This document shows positions 52,873 through 63,077 of a stretch of 64,000 bases of DNA, one piece after another; the first letter of the stretch is position 1, and every line of letters begins with the position of its first letter. The stretch is from Cladosporium sp. IMV 00045 (lineage: Eukaryota > Ascomycota > Dothideomycetes > Cladosporiales > Cladosporiaceae). The DNA lies in assembly GCA_001931905.2 (NCBI GenBank), contig MSJI02000624.1:53314-117313 (forward strand). The letters run 5' to 3'. Made by a program: the position numbers and the translations under genes. The notes beneath the pieces were generated by a model, which saw only the letters and a list, made by a program, of their open reading frames with translations, ran no database searches and was not told the DNA's origin.

Positions 52873-53893
52873 CTAAAAGTTCCTCGAAGCCGTCACATTC
52901 CTCGGATTCTCCGCCATGGGCAAACTGCCACTCCCACCATAACTCGACTCCTCGCCGAAATTCCCCGCTCCGCCACCAGAAGTATAAACCGGCCCACCCA
53001 TATTATTCCCATGCGCCTGGGTGTTCATAGCCATCTCATCATCCTGCGCGCGAATCGGGGGCCCAAAGCGATCCTGCTTGTTGCGCGTGCGGACCGCGGG
53101 CAAGAAGTCGATGATGAAACTCCAGACGTAGAAGATGTAGATGAGCGAGATGACCCACTCCAGAATGGCGGCGGTGTTGATGCTGCTGTCGCGGCGCTGC
53201 ATGACGCCGAAGGCGATGGCGAGGGCGAGCTCGACGATGATGAAGAATAACTTCACCCAGAAGGAGACGCGCAGGATGCGGAATTCGCGCCACCGGATGC
53301 CCAGGCGTTGGTATTCGGCGCAGATGAAGACGGCGGAGATGATGTAGCCGGCGCTGGGGGAGGTTAGTCTTTGGAGGTCATTGGGGGTTGGAGGTCAGGA
53401 GGTGAGGACTTACATGAACAGAGCCAACATAGCCTGATGGGTAGTAGGGTAACGTCTCGTGTCGAAGATAGTCAAAAGAATGAGGCCAACGCCACCAGCC
53501 ATGGCGAAAAGGATGGCGAAAGACGAGAGGATCTTCTCCGACTTGCTGTAATTCATAGTCAAGCGGCCTTTATGTCTGAGCCAGCGCTCCGCGACAAAGA
53601 CCGTGTTGAAAAACACCACCATGACCGCGGATCCCGTGATGAACAGCGGTTTGCCCCAGGCCGTCGCGCCGAGGGTTGAGATGTACATGACCCGCTGCCC
53701 TGGGTTGTCCCATGGGTAGCCTGGGTAGCCTTGCGCGGTCCACACGCCCAGCATGGCGACAAGGGTGCCTGCATTGCGTTGTTAGTACTTGTATTTCGGG
53801 GCTGGTGAGGTGACGTTGCGAGTCTCAAGAGGCCATACCGAGCCATACGCAACCGGCGAAGAGCGGGATGAACCAGTATGAGAAGCCGAACAT
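52873..53893 (-). CDS. Frag1/DRAM/Sfk1-family membrane protein
   Basis: The model is complement(join(52873..53353, 53414..53768, 53839..53893)), 296 aa, with introns of 70 and 60 nt that preserve the frame. About six transmembrane helices begin with SYWFIPLFAGCVWLGTLVAMLGVW. The loop AQGYPGYPWDNPGQRVMYISTLGA is the family landmark (yeast Sfk1, human FRAG1/PGAP2 and DRAM). Then follow GKPLFITGSAVMVVFFNTVFVAERWLRHKGRL and FDTRRYPTTHQAMLALFIAGYIISAVFICAEYQRLG. Sfk1 helps keep plasma-membrane phospholipid asymmetry and PI4-kinase function. The C-terminal tail of about 70 residues is Gly/Asn/Ser-rich and cytosolic. Which family branch applies is not certain. Confidence 0.87.
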
Positions 53894-55263
53894 CTTGGCT
53901 TGGAGGGTGCGTTGTTGTCAGAGACGGGGAGGAGAGGGGGTGGGTTTGTCGTCCAAAGGGACGCGTAGAGTGGGTTTGGTGCCGCTGTTTACTTATGGGC
54001 AGAGCAAACAGCACACGCGTGTCTTCGAGGAGGCGAATGCGATGGATGCGTGGCGGTGATGGTGATACAGCAGGAACAACAACACAAACACAGCCCAATG
54101 CACGAGAGAGAAAGAGGGAAGGGAAAAATCCAAGATGAAATGACGACCACACCAAGGGACGAAAACGACCTGGAGTCGGCGGCAACGGAGATACAAAGAA
54201 GGCGGTGCTGCCCCAGCAGTAGTCAGGTAGCAGCAGTACTGGATGATGAAGAGAGCGTCATTTCGCATGGGCGAATAATGCCATTTTCTGCTGAGAAGGG
54301 AGAGACTGGAGCACTGGAGACTAACAAATGAGGACTACGTCACACGTCCTCGACGGTTTTTTTGAGTTGGCGCGGCAGTGGACGGATCAACGAGCTTTGT
54401 GATTTGGACTTGAAAGTTTCAGAGCCCACTCGGCAATACTCTTACGGCCGGGGGTGAGTCGAGACTTGTCGCTGTACATGCACCTTGTCTTGCGTGTTGA
54501 ATAAGCAGAAAGAGGCAGTGTACGGAAGCCGTGGATTCCGAGGACATGTATGAATGTAGTCGTCTCTAAAAATCAGTCAGCAAGAATGATATGCATCATG
54601 CAGGCCGACGTCAGCCATCAACCGCACTCGCATCCTTTTCTTGTGCGGCTCTGTCCTCTTCACGCCGGGTGGCTGTTCGGCTAACCCCCAGAGGGCTCGA
54701 ACATGGGCAAATGTGGCGCTGCGCACATACGATGTGGAGAGATCTGCTCCGATCGGCAGATCTGGGAAATTAAGCACTTTTGTAGGAGAGAGGTTAGCGT
54801 CTTTCTTTTAGTTGTGTGTTACCCAACAAACAAATACAAATGCTTTTCTGAATTTCACCCCAATCTCGGCCAATTGCCTAGGCGAAACGGCGCCTTTAGT
54901 ACGCAGCTTGACCATTGATACTCAGTTCATGACTCGTTTGAGGTCGAGGATATACCTTCTGGTTGTGGCTGCTGTTTCGTCAAGTATATTTGGTTGTATT
55001 CTGCTTTGCCTATGATCTGCTCAGCTACAAAGCAGTCTCGCTTCGCCATGCTCTCGGATAGGAAATGCCCAATCCGCTCGATGTTCAAACAGAGCGGTAC
55101 CGTGAGAACGCCCGTACGCTTCAAAGTGTCGTTATTGTTGATCCGTCGAGATGGCGAACCAGGTCGTGGAAAAGATGACCTGCCGACTTCCAGAGATATT
55201 CGATATTCTGAAGAAGCCTTGCACAGCGTCCATCTTTCAAAATCCAATTCTCACCATCCCCCC
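53894..55263. other. Intergenic region, 1.4 kb
   Basis: Promoter of the Frag1/Sfk1-like gene and 3' flank of UBX4. Short chance frames only. A T-tract near 54356-54362 is the only simple feature. Confidence 0.45.
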
Positions 55264-56841
55264 TCACTTCCTACTAAACCCCAAAAACTTCTTCATCTTC
55301 GCCTCCACATCCCCCCTCCCCTTCCCACTGCCCTCCTTCTTCGCACCTTCAGACTTCTGCCCCGCAGCAGCAGAAGAACCACTCCCACCCTCCTCAGCGC
55401 CCGCGCGGAAAGACGACAGATCCACATTCAAATCCCTCGCATGGCTACGGTACGACTCCTTCAGCGCCGGAGCCTGCCTAGCCTGCAAGCTAGCCTCCGG
55501 CAACCAGGCAAACGTGACAAGCACTTTCCCTCTGAAACCGAGGTCGAGCACCAGCCGCTTCTCCCCATCATCGGGAAGGCTTTGCGTGCCTTTATTACCC
55601 AGATAGCGGAGTTCGAAAGCTTCCGACGCGTGGGTGAGGGTATCGCGGACTTTGGCGTAGAGGTCTGCCGGGGTTGAGGAGGCTTGCAGTTGCGTTTCGA
55701 TCATGCTTTGGTCTGGGTATCGGACGCGGACGGTGACGCTTTGGACTGTGGCGAGGGCGGCTTGGCGTTGGGCTTCTTGCTCTTCGAGTTCTTTGTCGGA
55801 GAGGAGGCGGGTGTTGCGGCCGGAGCGCTCGAGGGCGGCTTGGTGCGCTTTGGCGTGGGCGATGCTGGGCTCGAAGGTGGATGGGTCGTCATCTTGGAGA
55901 GCAGCGGCTGGGGTGTCGTTGGATGGGGCGCGGTATACGGAAACGCCGTTGAATAGGTCTTCTTCTTCGGGCTGCGAGGGTGGTGTTGGCTGCGGTTGTG
56001 TTTCTGACGAAGACGCTATCACGTCGTCTTTCACGATGGGTGCTACTGGTGGAGCAGGTGTCATTTCCACATCTTCATCGTTCGGCTCTGGGCCTGCTGC
56101 GTTGTCTAAGGGTGCGCCTGCATTTTCCGCCGCTGCGTTTGGTACGCTCGACATGGATCCATCGCCGGCAGCGTGAGCTCCACGTGCTTCCTGTGTTTCG
56201 CTCGCGCCACCATCGGCGGGTGCAGGTTCTGCAGCCTTGAAGTATCCCGAGATTTCTGCCATGGCCTCCTCGAGCGGCTGTCCGCTGTTCTTGAAAGTCA
56301 GACGCATGAGGATGCTACCACCATTTATCCCGACTTGTGCAAGAGTCTTCTGCAAGTCCGCAATGCTCTCGATGACCCTGCTCATCAAGTTCAGAGAAGG
56401 CTGCTCATACAGCAATCGACCAGAGCCAGAGCTATCAGAGGGTGTTCCACGCTGTGTCAGATTCAACTTCCTTTGTGCCTGGCCTGCAACTCCCTCTTCG
56501 AACTTCCTCAACACCAGCCATAGCGAAGTATCACTGGGAAACTTGTCCGTGAACCTTCCACCACCCTCGCTCTCCGGAAGCTGCAACGCCACAGAAACAA
56601 CACCAGTCGACCGGCTGGCTTGTGTGAGCTGTAGCTTCGCCCCAGCCGTCAGACCAGAAAGTCGAAAGGGCTGCGACAGATCGACGGGCTTGTTGTTCTG
56701 GTTCTTGAGCGTGTACTCCGCCGGGTTGAGTTTCTTAGCCTTGCATGCCTCCTCGAGCACTTCGCTCAACACCTTTCCCGGCGTGACCTTGACTTGCGTC
56801 CTCTTCAGAGTCGAATCGATGACGAACACCGACGCAGACAT
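55264..56841 (-). CDS. UBX4: TUG/ASPSCR1-type UBX protein (Ubx4)
   Basis: An intronless 525-aa adaptor of the Cdc48/p97 ATPase. The N-terminal TUG ubiquitin-like domain is at residues 1-75 (MSASVFVIDSTLKRTQVKVTPG, then CKAKKLNPAEYTLKNQNNKPVDLSQPFRLSGL). A second ubiquitin-like segment follows (VSVALQLPE, then FTDKFPSDTSLWLVLRKFE), then a Pro/Glu/Ala-rich linker. A UBX-like domain follows at about 370-450 (VTVRVRYPDQSMIETQLQASSTPADLYAKVRDTL, then RGKVLVTFAWLPEA). Yeast Ubx4 aids ERAD and Rpb1 turnover, and animal TUG also controls GLUT4 traffic. The start codon is only 19 bp after the stop of a small upstream ORF. Confidence 0.92.
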   Translation of the reverse strand: MSASVFVIDSTLKRTQVKVTPGKVLSEVLEEACKAKKLNPAEYTLKNQNNKPVDLSQPFRLSGLTAGAKLQLTQASRSTGVVSVALQLPESEGGGRFTDKFPSDTSLWLVLRKFEEGVAGQAQRKLNLTQRGTPSDSSGSGRLLYEQPSLNLMSRVIESIADLQKTLAQVGINGGSILMRLTFKNSGQPLEEAMAEISGYFKAAEPAPADGGASETQEARGAHAAGDGSMSSVPNAAAENAGAPLDNAAGPEPNDEDVEMTPAPPVAPIVKDDVIASSSETQPQPTPPSQPEEEDLFNGVSVYRAPSNDTPAAALQDDDPSTFEPSIAHAKAHQAALERSGRNTRLLSDKELEEQEAQRQAALATVQSVTVRVRYPDQSMIETQLQASSTPADLYAKVRDTLTHASEAFELRYLGNKGTQSLPDDGEKRLVLDLGFRGKVLVTFAWLPEASLQARQAPALKESYRSHARDLNVDLSSFRAGAEEGGSGSSAAAGQKSEGAKKEGSGKGRGDVEAKMKKFLGFSRK

Positions 56842-56860
56842 GATCGTGCTTATTTGTCCC

Positions 56861-57124
56861 TCACTGTGCTTCTCCTTCCCGTTCCCGCTGCTCTCTGTAC
56901 TCTCTCAAGATGCGGTTCGCGCGCTCTCTGCGCTCCGTCCTCCGTCTCACGCGCTCTTCGTCGGCTAGCTGCCGTCTTGCCTCGGCCGAGGTGCCGCGGA
57001 GGAAGGTGAGGAGTTTCTTGCCTTGGGCGAAAAGGATTGGCGCGACGTAGATGTAGCTCAGGGCGACGACGAGGGTGCGTTCGGAGGGGGTTAGCGCAAG
57101 GCCTGTGAGGTCGCGGTCAGGCAT
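56861..57124 (-). CDS. Small membrane-protein ORF directly upstream of UBX4
   Basis: An 87-codon ORF with a hydrophobic helix at residues 18-36 (TLVVALSYIYVAPILFAQG) and a highly charged helical tail (RRRTERRERANRILREYREQREREGEAQ). The composition is that of a real single-pass or tail-anchored protein, but I recognise no family. It ends 19 bp before the UBX4 start on the same strand, far too close for a separate terminator and promoter. Options are a two-protein transcript, a long uORF controlling UBX4, or two overlapping transcription units. No splice pair joins it in frame to UBX4. Confidence 0.6.
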   Translation of the reverse strand: MPDRDLTGLALTPSERTLVVALSYIYVAPILFAQGKKLLTFLRGTSAEARRQLADEERVRRRTERRERANRILREYREQREREGEAQ

Positions 57125-57543
57125 GGAGTTGAGTGGCAGTAGCAGCTTAGAGGGATGGAAGTTGCTGTGGCGGTGTTTAGGTTGATTGCATACTGTGGGG
57201 GATCAAGTAATCGTGATGTTTGAGTGTATTCGGTTGCTTCGATCAGTTTCTGTATGAAGTTCTATGTCTTGTCAGCAGCAGCAGCAGCAGCTATGCTCTC
57301 TGATCGACTGCGTGGTCAAGTCGGCGCCTGCCCGCCCCGCAGCAACGCTGGAGCGATGACGAGACTGACTGGACATCCCACCAAAAACACCAACAACATC
57401 AACATTATTGATCACCTCACACAAGCGAAAAGAAACACAACAAGAGGGAACGACACCGCATCATATCATACTGAAGCACACCATCGCATCGAGGACATCT
57501 TCACCACAACCCATCACCCTCAACACCTCCAACACCCGCCACA
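57125..57543. other. Divergent promoter with CAG run
   Basis: Shared by the small ORF/UBX4 (-) and TXL1 (+). It contains a (CAG)6 run at about 57273-57290 and a CA-rich leader (CACCACAACCC, AACACC) just before the TXL1 start. Nothing else is seen. Confidence 0.45.
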
Positions 57544-58551
57544 ATGTCAAAAACAATCCACATCACCTCCCCCACCCACTTCACCCAAATCCTCTCCACC
57601 AACCGCATAACAGTCGTCGACTTCTACGCCGACTGGTGCGGCCCCTGCAAAGCCGTCGCCCCGGTCTACGAACAACTCTCCTCGGGCCTCAGCCGCCCAG
57701 GCATCCTAGCCTTCACGAAAGTCGACGTGGACGCGCAGAAGCAGATCGCGCAGACGTACAACATCACCGCCATGCCCACGTTCATGGTCTTCAAGTCCGG
57801 GCGCGAGAGCAAGCGCATCCGCGGCGCCGACATGAAAGCCCTCGACCAGGCCGTCAAGCAGATCGCGCAGGAATCGGCGCAGGCGGCGCATGATCAGGAG
57901 GAGGGCGCGAGCGCCGCCGCGGCGAGCGGTGCGGGCTGGATGGGCGCGGGTCTGCCGCGCGGGTATGGGGATGTGACGGACTCGGTGGATCAGTTGAATC
58001 TGGACTTTCTGAATCTGGACAGCGAAGCGGGCGGCGCGAGGGCGATTTTCGAGAACTCGAAGCCGAGCTCGCTGGGCGCGAAGGGCAAGGCTGCGGAGGG
58101 TGGCAAGAAAGATTGGATCGAGAGCGACACGGACGAGCAGATGATGCTGTTCATGCCCTTCCAGAGCACGCTGAAGCTGCACACGCTGCACATCACTTCG
58201 CTGCCGCCTAGCGATGGAGACGACGACGACGACGAGACGCCCGGCCGCCCGCGCACGCTGCAGCTGTACACGAACCGGTCGCACACGCTCGGGTTTGACG
58301 AGGCGGACGGCGAGCCGGCGACGCAGAAGATCGAGCTGAGTGAGGACAGCTGGGACAAGGAGACGGGCACGGCCAAGGTGGAGCTGCGCTTCGTCAAGTT
58401 CCAGAACATCTCGAGCTTGGTCATCTTCGTCGTCGATGGCGACGGGGACGGCGAGAAGACTCGCATCGACCGCTTGCGCCTCATTGGTGATGCTGGTGAG
58501 AAGAAGGCCATGGGCAAGTTGGAGAAGTTTGGCGATGAGCAGGGCGAGTAA
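57544..58551 (+). CDS. TXL1: Thioredoxin-PITH protein (Txl1/TXNL1)
   Basis: An intronless 335-aa protein. The N-terminal thioredoxin domain has the active site WCGPC at residues 31-35 in FYADWCGPCK and the cis-proline loop NITAMPTFMVFKSG. A hinge rich in Ala and Gly follows, then the PITH domain from about residue 140 (DSVDQLNLDFLN; SDTDEQMMLFMPFQSTLKLHTLHI; then LRFVKFQNISSLVIFVVDGDG). PITH is the proteasome-interacting thioredoxin domain: TXNL1 and S. pombe Txl1 bind the 26S proteasome lid and act as redox partners there. Codon use is strongly GC-ending, which also generates long antisense frames. Confidence 0.95.
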   Translation: MSKTIHITSPTHFTQILSTNRITVVDFYADWCGPCKAVAPVYEQLSSGLSRPGILAFTKVDVDAQKQIAQTYNITAMPTFMVFKSGRESKRIRGADMKALDQAVKQIAQESAQAAHDQEEGASAAAASGAGWMGAGLPRGYGDVTDSVDQLNLDFLNLDSEAGGARAIFENSKPSSLGAKGKAAEGGKKDWIESDTDEQMMLFMPFQSTLKLHTLHITSLPPSDGDDDDDETPGRPRTLQLYTNRSHTLGFDEADGEPATQKIELSEDSWDKETGTAKVELRFVKFQNISSLVIFVVDGDGDGEKTRIDRLRLIGDAGEKKAMGKLEKFGDEQGE

Positions 58552-59417
58552 GAAGTCATTGTTTGCATGATGGTTCACGTCTGATAGAACTACGATCCGA
58601 AGGATAACAAAAATGGAAGGCTGGCTTCCAAGGAAATCATGAGCGTTTACGCTGATTCTAAGACAAACATCGCTTCATAGCATAGCTGATAGATTTTCAC
58701 GTCAAAATGAGCATCACGAAGAGATAATTACTGAAAACGAAATTCATCCCTCAGAAGTTACGACGTTTTCGTTCAATGGTCGCAATGTTGTGCACATCGG
58801 GTAAGGGTGTGCCTCATATGAACACGCCATGGGGTGACAGGAGTAGTGCGCCGCGGTCCTGATCATAGTCTCAGACCTTTGCGAAATACACCGACGAGCT
58901 TGATCAATGCTTTCGCTCTCTCATGCAGGCATTGGGAAAGTAGCCGCGAAGTCGTCGAGGTCGGCTGGTTCGGCAGTGGCTGGTGTTGCGGCCCTCAATC
59001 GTCCGTGCCACAGTTTCATGCTGTATTATACGAGGGTATTCTGTTTGTTCAGAGCGAATAGTGCAAGCGGTCGGATGGTCGGCAAGGTTAGCAAGACATG
59101 CAAGAGAGTACTCGTCCAAGCCCAGCAGTCACACAGTGCAGTTGGGAGAAGTGAAGCCAAAATGAATTCGTTTCGAAAGAGGCGTGCATTGTTTTTTTCT
59201 TTTCCCTGCTGTTGATCTCAAAGTATCAAAACGCTCAATCAAGGCATTGTTTCATTCCGCGCTGTATCAAAAAAGAAGGCATCCCGGGGCTGGTCCGTAG
59301 ATCGAGCCTCACAAGTGCCCGTTGCCATTTTCTTGACGCCGATACATGGAAGCAGTCTCCACCCCAAAAGCAACACCTCTCCCGAATTTGGTCGTCAAAC
59401 CCTCAGAACCCCATTGC
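58552..59417. other. Intergenic region between convergent genes
   Basis: Holds the 3' flanks of TXL1 and the ribosomal protein gene. No convincing coding frame, RNA gene or repeat. Confidence 0.45.
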
Positions 59418-59981
59418 TTAGTGGCCGGCACGCTTGCTCTCGGCGATGACGCGGGTCATCTCGTCGACCTTTCTCTTGCCACGGCCGAAGGTGCCGAGCC
59501 TCTTCTTCGCAAGCTTGCGCGCGCGCTTGTCCTTGGAGTTGCGGAGGAGTTCGATAACGCGACGCTCGTAGGGGGCGAGGCTGTGCAAGGACTGTGTTAG
59601 TATTCCTGGGTGGTATTGATCTCATCGGCTCCGGCGATTGGGAAGGCCCAGTGTCGATGGCATTGTTGGTGCGTCGTAGGGGAAAGCGTACCCAGAAACC
59701 TCCTTCACAACATCCCTCACGAAAGCAGTGCGCTTGCTGAGGTGACCCTTGGTGCGCGAGACACGGGGCTTCACCTGGCGGGGAGTGACCTTCTGTATAC
59801 ACGCAAGCCTGGTCAGCCAACGATATCCTCTTTATTCCCATCATGTCTTTCCTTCCATCCATCTCGAACAATTCCCTTTCTCCATCCTCCTCGATCTCGG
59901 TGCGGTAATTGGGGGCGGACGTACGTGGCCACGGTTGAGGCCGGTGGCGATGCCGGACTTCTGCTTGACTTCCTGGGGCAT
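59418..59981 (-). CDS. RPL36: 60S ribosomal protein eL36
   Basis: The model is complement(join(59418..59580, 59692..59792, 59925..59981)), 106 aa. Exon 1 encodes [19 protein letters not shown], exon 2 [34 protein letters not shown], split across the next junction, and exon 3 [18 protein letters not shown], then [17 protein letters not shown]. This is the complete eL36 protein of the large subunit (yeast 100 aa). The introns are 132 and 111 nt, about twice the size of others here, as is usual for fungal ribosomal-protein genes. The first has a GTACGT donor and TATACAG acceptor, the second GTACGC, ACTAAC and TGCACAG. All phases agree. Confidence 0.96.
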
Positions 59982-62900
59982 CGTGGCGGTCGTTGGTCGA
60001 TGTCGTCGTCGATGGAGGTGCGGACGTCGAACTTTCTCACGATGTGCTTCTCGCCCGCTTGAACGCTCAGTGCGGTGCGGTGAAATTTGGGCTTGGCTTG
60101 GCAGGCAGAAATTGAAGCCTGAGGCATAAAGAAAGTTCAGGATTCGACTCCACATTCGGCTGGAACATTGTTGGAAGGCATCTTCAAATACCACTTCGTC
60201 GTCGCTCACGCGAACGCAGATAGTTTCTTGAGAGAGGCAGTACTTGTTCCTTGACCATCGCAGATGTCTCTCGAGGCCATTCAGGCATGTGGAATACACT
60301 CGTGTTCCTGCAAAGCCGGGAAGGTTCGATGATACAAGCCTCGTCGTCCTCTGGTTCGACGCTTTGGTACCTCCTACAGGTGGCTATGTTCTAATTTATC
60401 TGGACTCTTATTCAGCTCAAACCGGAACTCATCTTGTACCGTGGGGAACAAGTATGGAATTGCTGTTCAACCTTCACACATGTTTCTTTTGTCTCCAGCC
60501 CAGGCAAGACGGCTTTGCAAGCCCATCCTTTCCTCTCGACGGGCTTGGACTGTCAAACGACATACGAAATAACCATCTCCAATGATTACCTTGTCGAGGG
60601 AGGCACGCTTTTCGCTTCTCAGGCGTATTAGATGATGGAGACTTGACGATGACCTCTTCGCGAGTTTGATCCCCGAATCAGTACCTCCTCGTGATTCAGA
60701 CGAGATCCATCTTTCTCAACCTTACCTTCGACCCAAAACTCATCCAGGACGCGTCACTCTAAAGCTCTATGCACCATCAGCACCAACTTAATGGGGAAAA
60801 TCGCAACGATTGGAGCGCATGCATCGCTAACTCACTCCCACATCGCCTTCAAAGCTGCACGAACGTTTAAGAAGAAATTGCCCGCTTCCGAGTCTTCGAA
60901 ACAAAAAAAAAAAAGAAGGGAAACATGTCGATAATAGTATCAAAAATTCTAAGCATGCCATCGACTATCGACCGTTGCATAGTCTACGCATTCTCCAGCG
61001 GCAAAAGAGCGAAAAACGAGCGATTGGAGAACGGTCAACTTGCAGTATCAGAGCCTCATCAATCACCATAATGACATACCTCACCTCCCTATAGCTGGCG
61101 TCTACCTTCCCTCCCATACTATGAGACACGGTCAAATGACCGTCTCCCCTCTATAATCACTAAACGATGTTGCCAAAATAGCCGAGCCCAGGACAAGGCT
61201 ATGCCAACGCCACAAACACAAGCCATCGACGGCAGAGACTCCGTCAAGTGACCACTCGCTCCTTTTCCAACAGCAGAGTTCACGACTTAGGACAGGCAGT
61301 CAACCGCACAGGCCGTGCAAAGACTAGAAGAGGAAGGAAATCATCCCAAGGACCCGGTACTATCATTCTCCCAGTTCTCTTCTTAGCAGATAAATCCTGC
61401 AATATCGATATCAGACTTTGCGCAATTTTTACAGTCACGCGAAACAAGATACAGACTTACAGTAGTAGCCACATCAGTACATGTACACCTGTCCTGTTCA
61501 GTACGTACGCGTAAAGGAACCGAGTACGGAACCAAGCACCCGAAGAATACGTGCCCTTACACTTCAGCACACTTGACTACCGCCTGAAACCTCTGCATGC
61601 ACGACATCTTCTTTCGCCATTAATGCATCTTACGCACCCACCAAGGAACCAATAAAGGAGCGTAAGAGCAATATCGCCACCAAATGCAGATCAGTCGAAC
61701 CTGCTCTAAGATCCAGCAAAAAGTTGAAACGCTAGCGTGAGAGACAGCATCGCATTAGGGACGCAGTAGGAGATAGTAAAGTACCGTACTATGTAGGATG
61801 ACAAGCAGACAAAAATACTCGCCCCATCATATACTCTACTCTACCCAACGCATCAAACCCAATTTTCCCAAGCGTGCGGGTTCGGATACTCGGGCGAAGC
61901 AAGTGACATGCATAACAAACCCATTCCCTCGGGCGAGTCTCGCAACTCTAGTTATTTGTGATGTCCCGGCGTGGCGTCATGTCTATATGTGTCCATATGC
62001 ATAGCGAGTAGATCATATGGGTGCCACTGGGGAAAGTTTGCTGCAGGGCGTTTGTCGCGGGGTCCGGGCTGTGACGGGTGGCTATATGGGTACCTTTGTG
62101 CGATAACGTGAGAGGTGATATAGGGGCTTGGCGCAAGGTGGGAAAGAGAGAAAAGAGAGGGAGGGTAATGGGGCCGAGGAGAGTTGAGGGAGGGGAGTTG
62201 GATAGGCTGGGAGTCGGTAGTCATGAGTGACGTTGGTGAGTGCAGGTCTGGGAGCAGGTCTTTGGGCGGAGGGAAGTGAGATGGAGACAGTTTGCATAGG
62301 CATATAAGAAGGAAGAGTAAGGTAATGAGAAGTGATGGTTTGAATCGAATGTAGATATTTTTGTTCGGTTTGTTGGATGGGACTACGAAAATCCCATGCC
62401 GAAGTACGTACAACTAAAAAGAGATAAGAGGTAGAATGTAAAGAAAGATCTCCCAAAAGCTATCAAAGATAACGTCCAGCGTTCTTCAAAAATGCCTTCT
62501 TTTTCCAGACCATGTCAATGTGCAAGGGAAAAGAAATCCTTTACAAGCCATGTCCAACAGACCTTCTCCATAAGTTAAGGAAAAACTTGCTTTGAACGAT
62601 CGCAAGCGTAAGAAGAAAACCAAAAAAGAGGTATTGTACACAAAACAAGCCAGAAGCAGGCAGGATATCGCGTCGTTTCTTTGTTGCTCCCGAAAAAACT
62701 TCCAGCCCAGAAAAATAAAACAGCAAATAAGCCAAGAGGTATCTCCAAGAATGTAAGAAGCAGCCGCAGCCTCCCGGTAACTAAAAGATATAGTAATACA
62801 ATAAAAGCGATCGTGGTAGAATGTAATGAGGTTGCCGTTTTCGGAACGTGCAGGCGTGGGCGTGCTGTTGCCGAGGAAAATCAATAAGAATTTTCCTCTC

Positions 62901-63077
62901 CAGTGAGACTCCGGCTCTACTGGTTTGTGACTCCGTCCCATATTTTTCCCCTTTTTTTCTATGGTGGTATCCCCAACATGACGGCATTAGGTTCGTGGCA
63001 AGAGATGTGAAAAACGGCTAAGCAAGCAAGACAAGAAAGGACTGAAGAGAAAGAGAAATAGATCGACTGATCTCAAT
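59982..63077. other. 3.1-kb region without recognisable protein genes
   Basis: It spans from the RPL36 start to the stop of the C2H2 factor, so it should hold the RPL36 promoter and the long 3' UTR of the factor. A run of 12 A lies at 60903-60914. Frames on both strands, such as 62082-62456 (-), are Ser/Pro/Leu-rich and not protein-like. A non-coding transcript is possible but nothing in the sequence proves it. Confidence 0.45.

Noticed and set aside
57706..58578. Leftward 290-codon open frame opposite TXL1
   Set aside because: Arg/Leu/Val-rich shadow caused by GC-biased third positions; the sense protein is unambiguous.
60244..60631. Rightward frames upstream of RPL36
   Set aside because: Two overlapping frames of similar length with unconvincing composition, located where the RPL36 promoter should be.
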